Shown piece by piece: positions 5,302 to 6,877 of a DNA stretch of 6,877 nt. This stretch comes from CALJIC01 sp039805565 (GTDB lineage: Bacteria > Chloroflexota > Chloroflexia > Chloroflexales > Roseiflexaceae). Within the stretch, counting starts at the first letter, position 1. Each line of letters starts with the position of its first letter. The translations under genes were made by a program, and so were the position numbers. The notes beneath the pieces are model-generated. The model was not told the origin of the DNA and searched no databases. It saw only the letters and a list, made by a program, of their open reading frames with translations. Location: positions 1 through 6,877 of the forward strand of contig JBDLTZ010000048.1 of assembly GCA_039805565.1 (NCBI GenBank), in the 5' to 3' direction.

Positions 5302-6300
5302 TCAGCGTGGAATTCGTGGGTCTTCCAGCCAACTCCGAGGCTTGCTGGGGGTTGCTGCGGTAGCAGTTGTTCCTACCCCGTCGCTCCGCGTCGTTCCTGG
5401 GGCCGCTGACGCAGCCTGGGAGGATGCCGGGGGCTTCCACCCGTCGGTGAATGTGCGCCAGCGCTCACTCCCGCTGCTGAACTCCAGCCACTCGTCGCGG
5501 GCCAGCCGCTCGTCGGTGGTGATCAGCCAAACTCCATAGGGCCACCTTTCTTTCCACCCGGCATGCCAGCGCTGGAGGCGCGTCTCGGACGGCACGATGA
5601 TGAGCGGGGCAGGGAACATCGGGCCGAAGCGCTCGTAGAAGGTCGGGTCGTTCCGAACCGTGCGGTAGTTCACGGCCTTCTCATCGGTGATTTTGTATTC
5701 CTCGGTGTTTCGATCCATCTCCACGGCGTAGAACCGTATGTCCTCGGTCGGTCCAGGCGGCGCGCTTTTCCAGGGCACGGTCTTGCCTGATACCTCTCGG
5801 TCATAGCGCACGACGAGCATGGCGTCGGCAATGGGCTTCCGCCGCGCGTCGTCGAGGCGCTCCTCGTGCTCGACATAGATCGCGCTCAAAAACGGGCGTG
5901 TCCACTCTACGACGCGTGTGATGACCTCACCCGTCATTACGTCGTGCGCCAGCAGGCTCGGCCGCACGATGGCAGGCTTCTTCGGACTGCTAGGGTCGGC
6001 CTGAATGTCAGCAAACCCTCGGTTACCGATTTGCCAGACCCGCCCGATCCGGCGGGGTGGTATGCGCTTTGCCGGATTACGGTGGCCTCGGGCCTCACTG
6101 TAGTGGTAGTCGATCATTGCGATGAGCCCCAGTTTCTCCATTGGCGTGAGCACCCGTCTGGCAAAGTTGGCTGGGTCCATCCTGGGGGCAACTATTCGCC
6201 GTAACTGCCCACTCGTCAGCGGCGCGGCCCACGCAAGTGCGCGGAGCACCTCATTCCAGGTGAGATGACCTTGTGCGCCTGGAAAAACATCCTCACTCAT
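5302..6300 (-). CDS. Replication-relaxation family protein (Replic_Relax)
   Basis: Proteins of this Pfam family occur on plasmids and integrative elements, are thought to act in relaxation or initiation of plasmid DNA, and combine a winged helix with a nuclease-like domain. Residues about 12-100 form the winged helix (LTWNEVLRALAW, LTSGQLRRIV, RRVLTPMEKLGLI, VWQIGNRGFADI). SLLAHDVMTGEVI (115-127) is typical of the family. The second domain shows D159 in IADAMLVVRYD, then E194xD196 and K208 to Y212 in a segment matching the PD-(D/E)XK-like pattern of the family. Residues 290-320 are a Ser/Ala/Thr-rich linker. The start is ATG 6300, which overlaps the stop of the upstream membrane protein gene as ATGA; the frame stays open beyond it only as a shadow. 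Length of 332 residues is usual. The overlap indicates translational coupling. Nuclease activity is inferred, not proven for the family as far as I know. Confidence 0.82.
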   Translation of the reverse strand: MSEDVFPGAQGHLTWNEVLRALAWAAPLTSGQLRRIVAPRMDPANFARRVLTPMEKLGLIAMIDYHYSEARGHRNPAKRIPPRRIGRVWQIGNRGFADIQADPSSPKKPAIVRPSLLAHDVMTGEVITRVVEWTRPFLSAIYVEHEERLDDARRKPIADAMLVVRYDREVSGKTVPWKSAPPGPTEDIRFYAVEMDRNTEEYKITDEKAVNYRTVRNDPTFYERFGPMFPAPLIIVPSETRLQRWHAGWKERWPYGVWLITTDERLARDEWLEFSSGSERWRTFTDGWKPPASSQAASAAPGTTRSDGVGTTATAATPSKPRSWLEDPRIPR

Positions 6301-6877
6301 ACCGGCATCCTCAGCAGCAGCACCGCGATGCCCACGGCCACGGTCGCGGCGAGCGTCTCCCCGTAGCGGCTCACCGGGCGCGGCAGCACTCGGACGTCGC
6401 GCCGGCTGAACGGGTAGAGCAGCGGCACCCCGGCGGGCGTCACCACGTCGCCCAGGTTGTGGACGACGATGCCCCAGGCGAGCGCCGCCGGGACAATGGC
6501 CTCCGTGCGGAGTCCGCCGAGCCACAGCGCCCCTGCCAGCGCGGCCAGCGCCCCCGCCAGCACCAGGCTGTGTGTGAGCCGCCGGTGCCCGCCCGCTGCC
6601 CGCCGAATCGCCAGCACCAGCCCGTAGCCCGCGGCCCCGCCCCCGATGATGCCCACGGCGAGCAGGAGCACTGCCAGCCCGATCGGCAGGGCCAGGGCGA
6701 AGGCCAGCCACCCGGCGGCCCCGGCCCCGGCGAGCGAGGTGGCGATCCGCACCCGGCGGCCGATGAAGCTCCCCGGCTCGTCGATGTCGGGGAGCGTCGC
6801 CAGCAGCGCCGACGCCCCAATGAGCACCGCCTGCCCGACAACCGGCCCGCCCGGGAGCGCCGGCCCCAACCCCGCCA
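6297..6877 (-). CDS. YdjM-type membrane-bound metal-dependent hydrolase, 5' end off the window
   Basis: This integral membrane protein of the PF04307 (YdjM/LexA-regulated) group has predicted metal-binding motifs and no firmly established substrate. Counting from the TTG at 6869, it shows LPDIDEPGS (26-34, canonical LPDxDHPxS with Glu for His), GHRRLTHSL (94-102), HNLGDVVTPAGVPLLYP (137-153) and at least four hydrophobic segments (about 44-72, 75-90, 102-119, 124-137, 174-187). The N-terminal TH motif that begins family members is absent from the window, and the frame is open to the right edge, so the gene is 5'-partial; TTG 6869 is not a credible start. At its 3' end TGA overlaps the ATG of the replication-relaxation gene, so the two are translated together. 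Related genes occur both on chromosomes and on mobile elements. The family is clear; its job here is unknown. Confidence 0.85.
   Translation of the reverse strand, partial: AGLGPALPGGPVVGQAVLIGASALLATLPDIDEPGSFIGRRVRIATSLAGAGAAGWLAFALALPIGLAVLLLAVGIIGGGAAGYGLVLAIRRAAGGHRRLTHSLVLAGALAALAGALWLGGLRTEAIVPAALAWGIVVHNLGDVVTPAGVPLLYPFSRRDVRVLPRPVSRYGETLAATVAVGIAVLLLRMPV

Noticed and set aside
6301..6711. Extension of the replication-relaxation frame upstream to 6711
   Set aside because: It is a shadow of the membrane hydrolase gene with biased Arg/Gly/Ala composition; the ATGA overlap at 6297-6300 gives the natural start.
1..6877. CRISPR array, tRNA or rRNA genes
   Set aside because: I saw no regularly spaced direct repeats and no tRNA- or rRNA-like sequence on either strand.

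Overview
The window is GC-rich DNA, from a bacterium with GTG starts and strong GGAGG-type ribosome binding sites. The plant-type arginase/agmatinase, the small ParB-like protein and the NagA fragment resemble genes I associate with Chloroflexota (Thermomicrobia-like lineages). That placement is recollection and not proof; an actinobacterial source is not excluded.

Layout, left to right. Positions 1-134 hold an AT-richer block and an unidentified edge fragment. On the minus strand follows a compact three-gene operon read right to left: a ParB-like domain protein (2137-1646), an arginase/agmatinase-family hydrolase (1628-783, GTG start) and an NAD-dependent epimerase/dehydratase (761-135). The epimerase loses its C-terminus at about position 150, where foreign-looking AT-richer sequence begins. 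A plausible sigma70-type promoter (2219-2192) and a strong ribosome binding site precede the operon. Divergently, on the plus strand, lie the first 64 codons of a NagA-like amidohydrolase (2556-2747), cut off by an insertion sequence.

Positions 2747-3991 are a complete ISAs1-family insertion sequence with 18-bp terminal inverted repeats (one mismatch) and an intact 386-residue DDE transposase on the minus strand. An 11-bp perfect inverted repeat places the transposase start codon in a stem that could form only in transcripts entering from outside the element, the logic known for IS10 and IS50. I see no target-site duplication, and the rest of nagA is not on the far side.

Right of the insertion sequence (3992-6877) the content changes to a minus-strand cassette typical of plasmids or integrated elements: a membrane-embedded YdjM-type metal-dependent hydrolase (runs off the right edge), a replication-relaxation family protein coupled to it by an ATGA overlap, and a 390-residue protein that I read as two SSB/PriB-like OB folds, a coiled coil and a disordered tail. 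The insertion sequence therefore sits at a junction between chromosome-like metabolic genes and a mobile replication/transfer module. The best candidates for new biology are the tandem-OB protein with its replication-relaxation partner, and the start-codon-sequestering stem of the insertion sequence.
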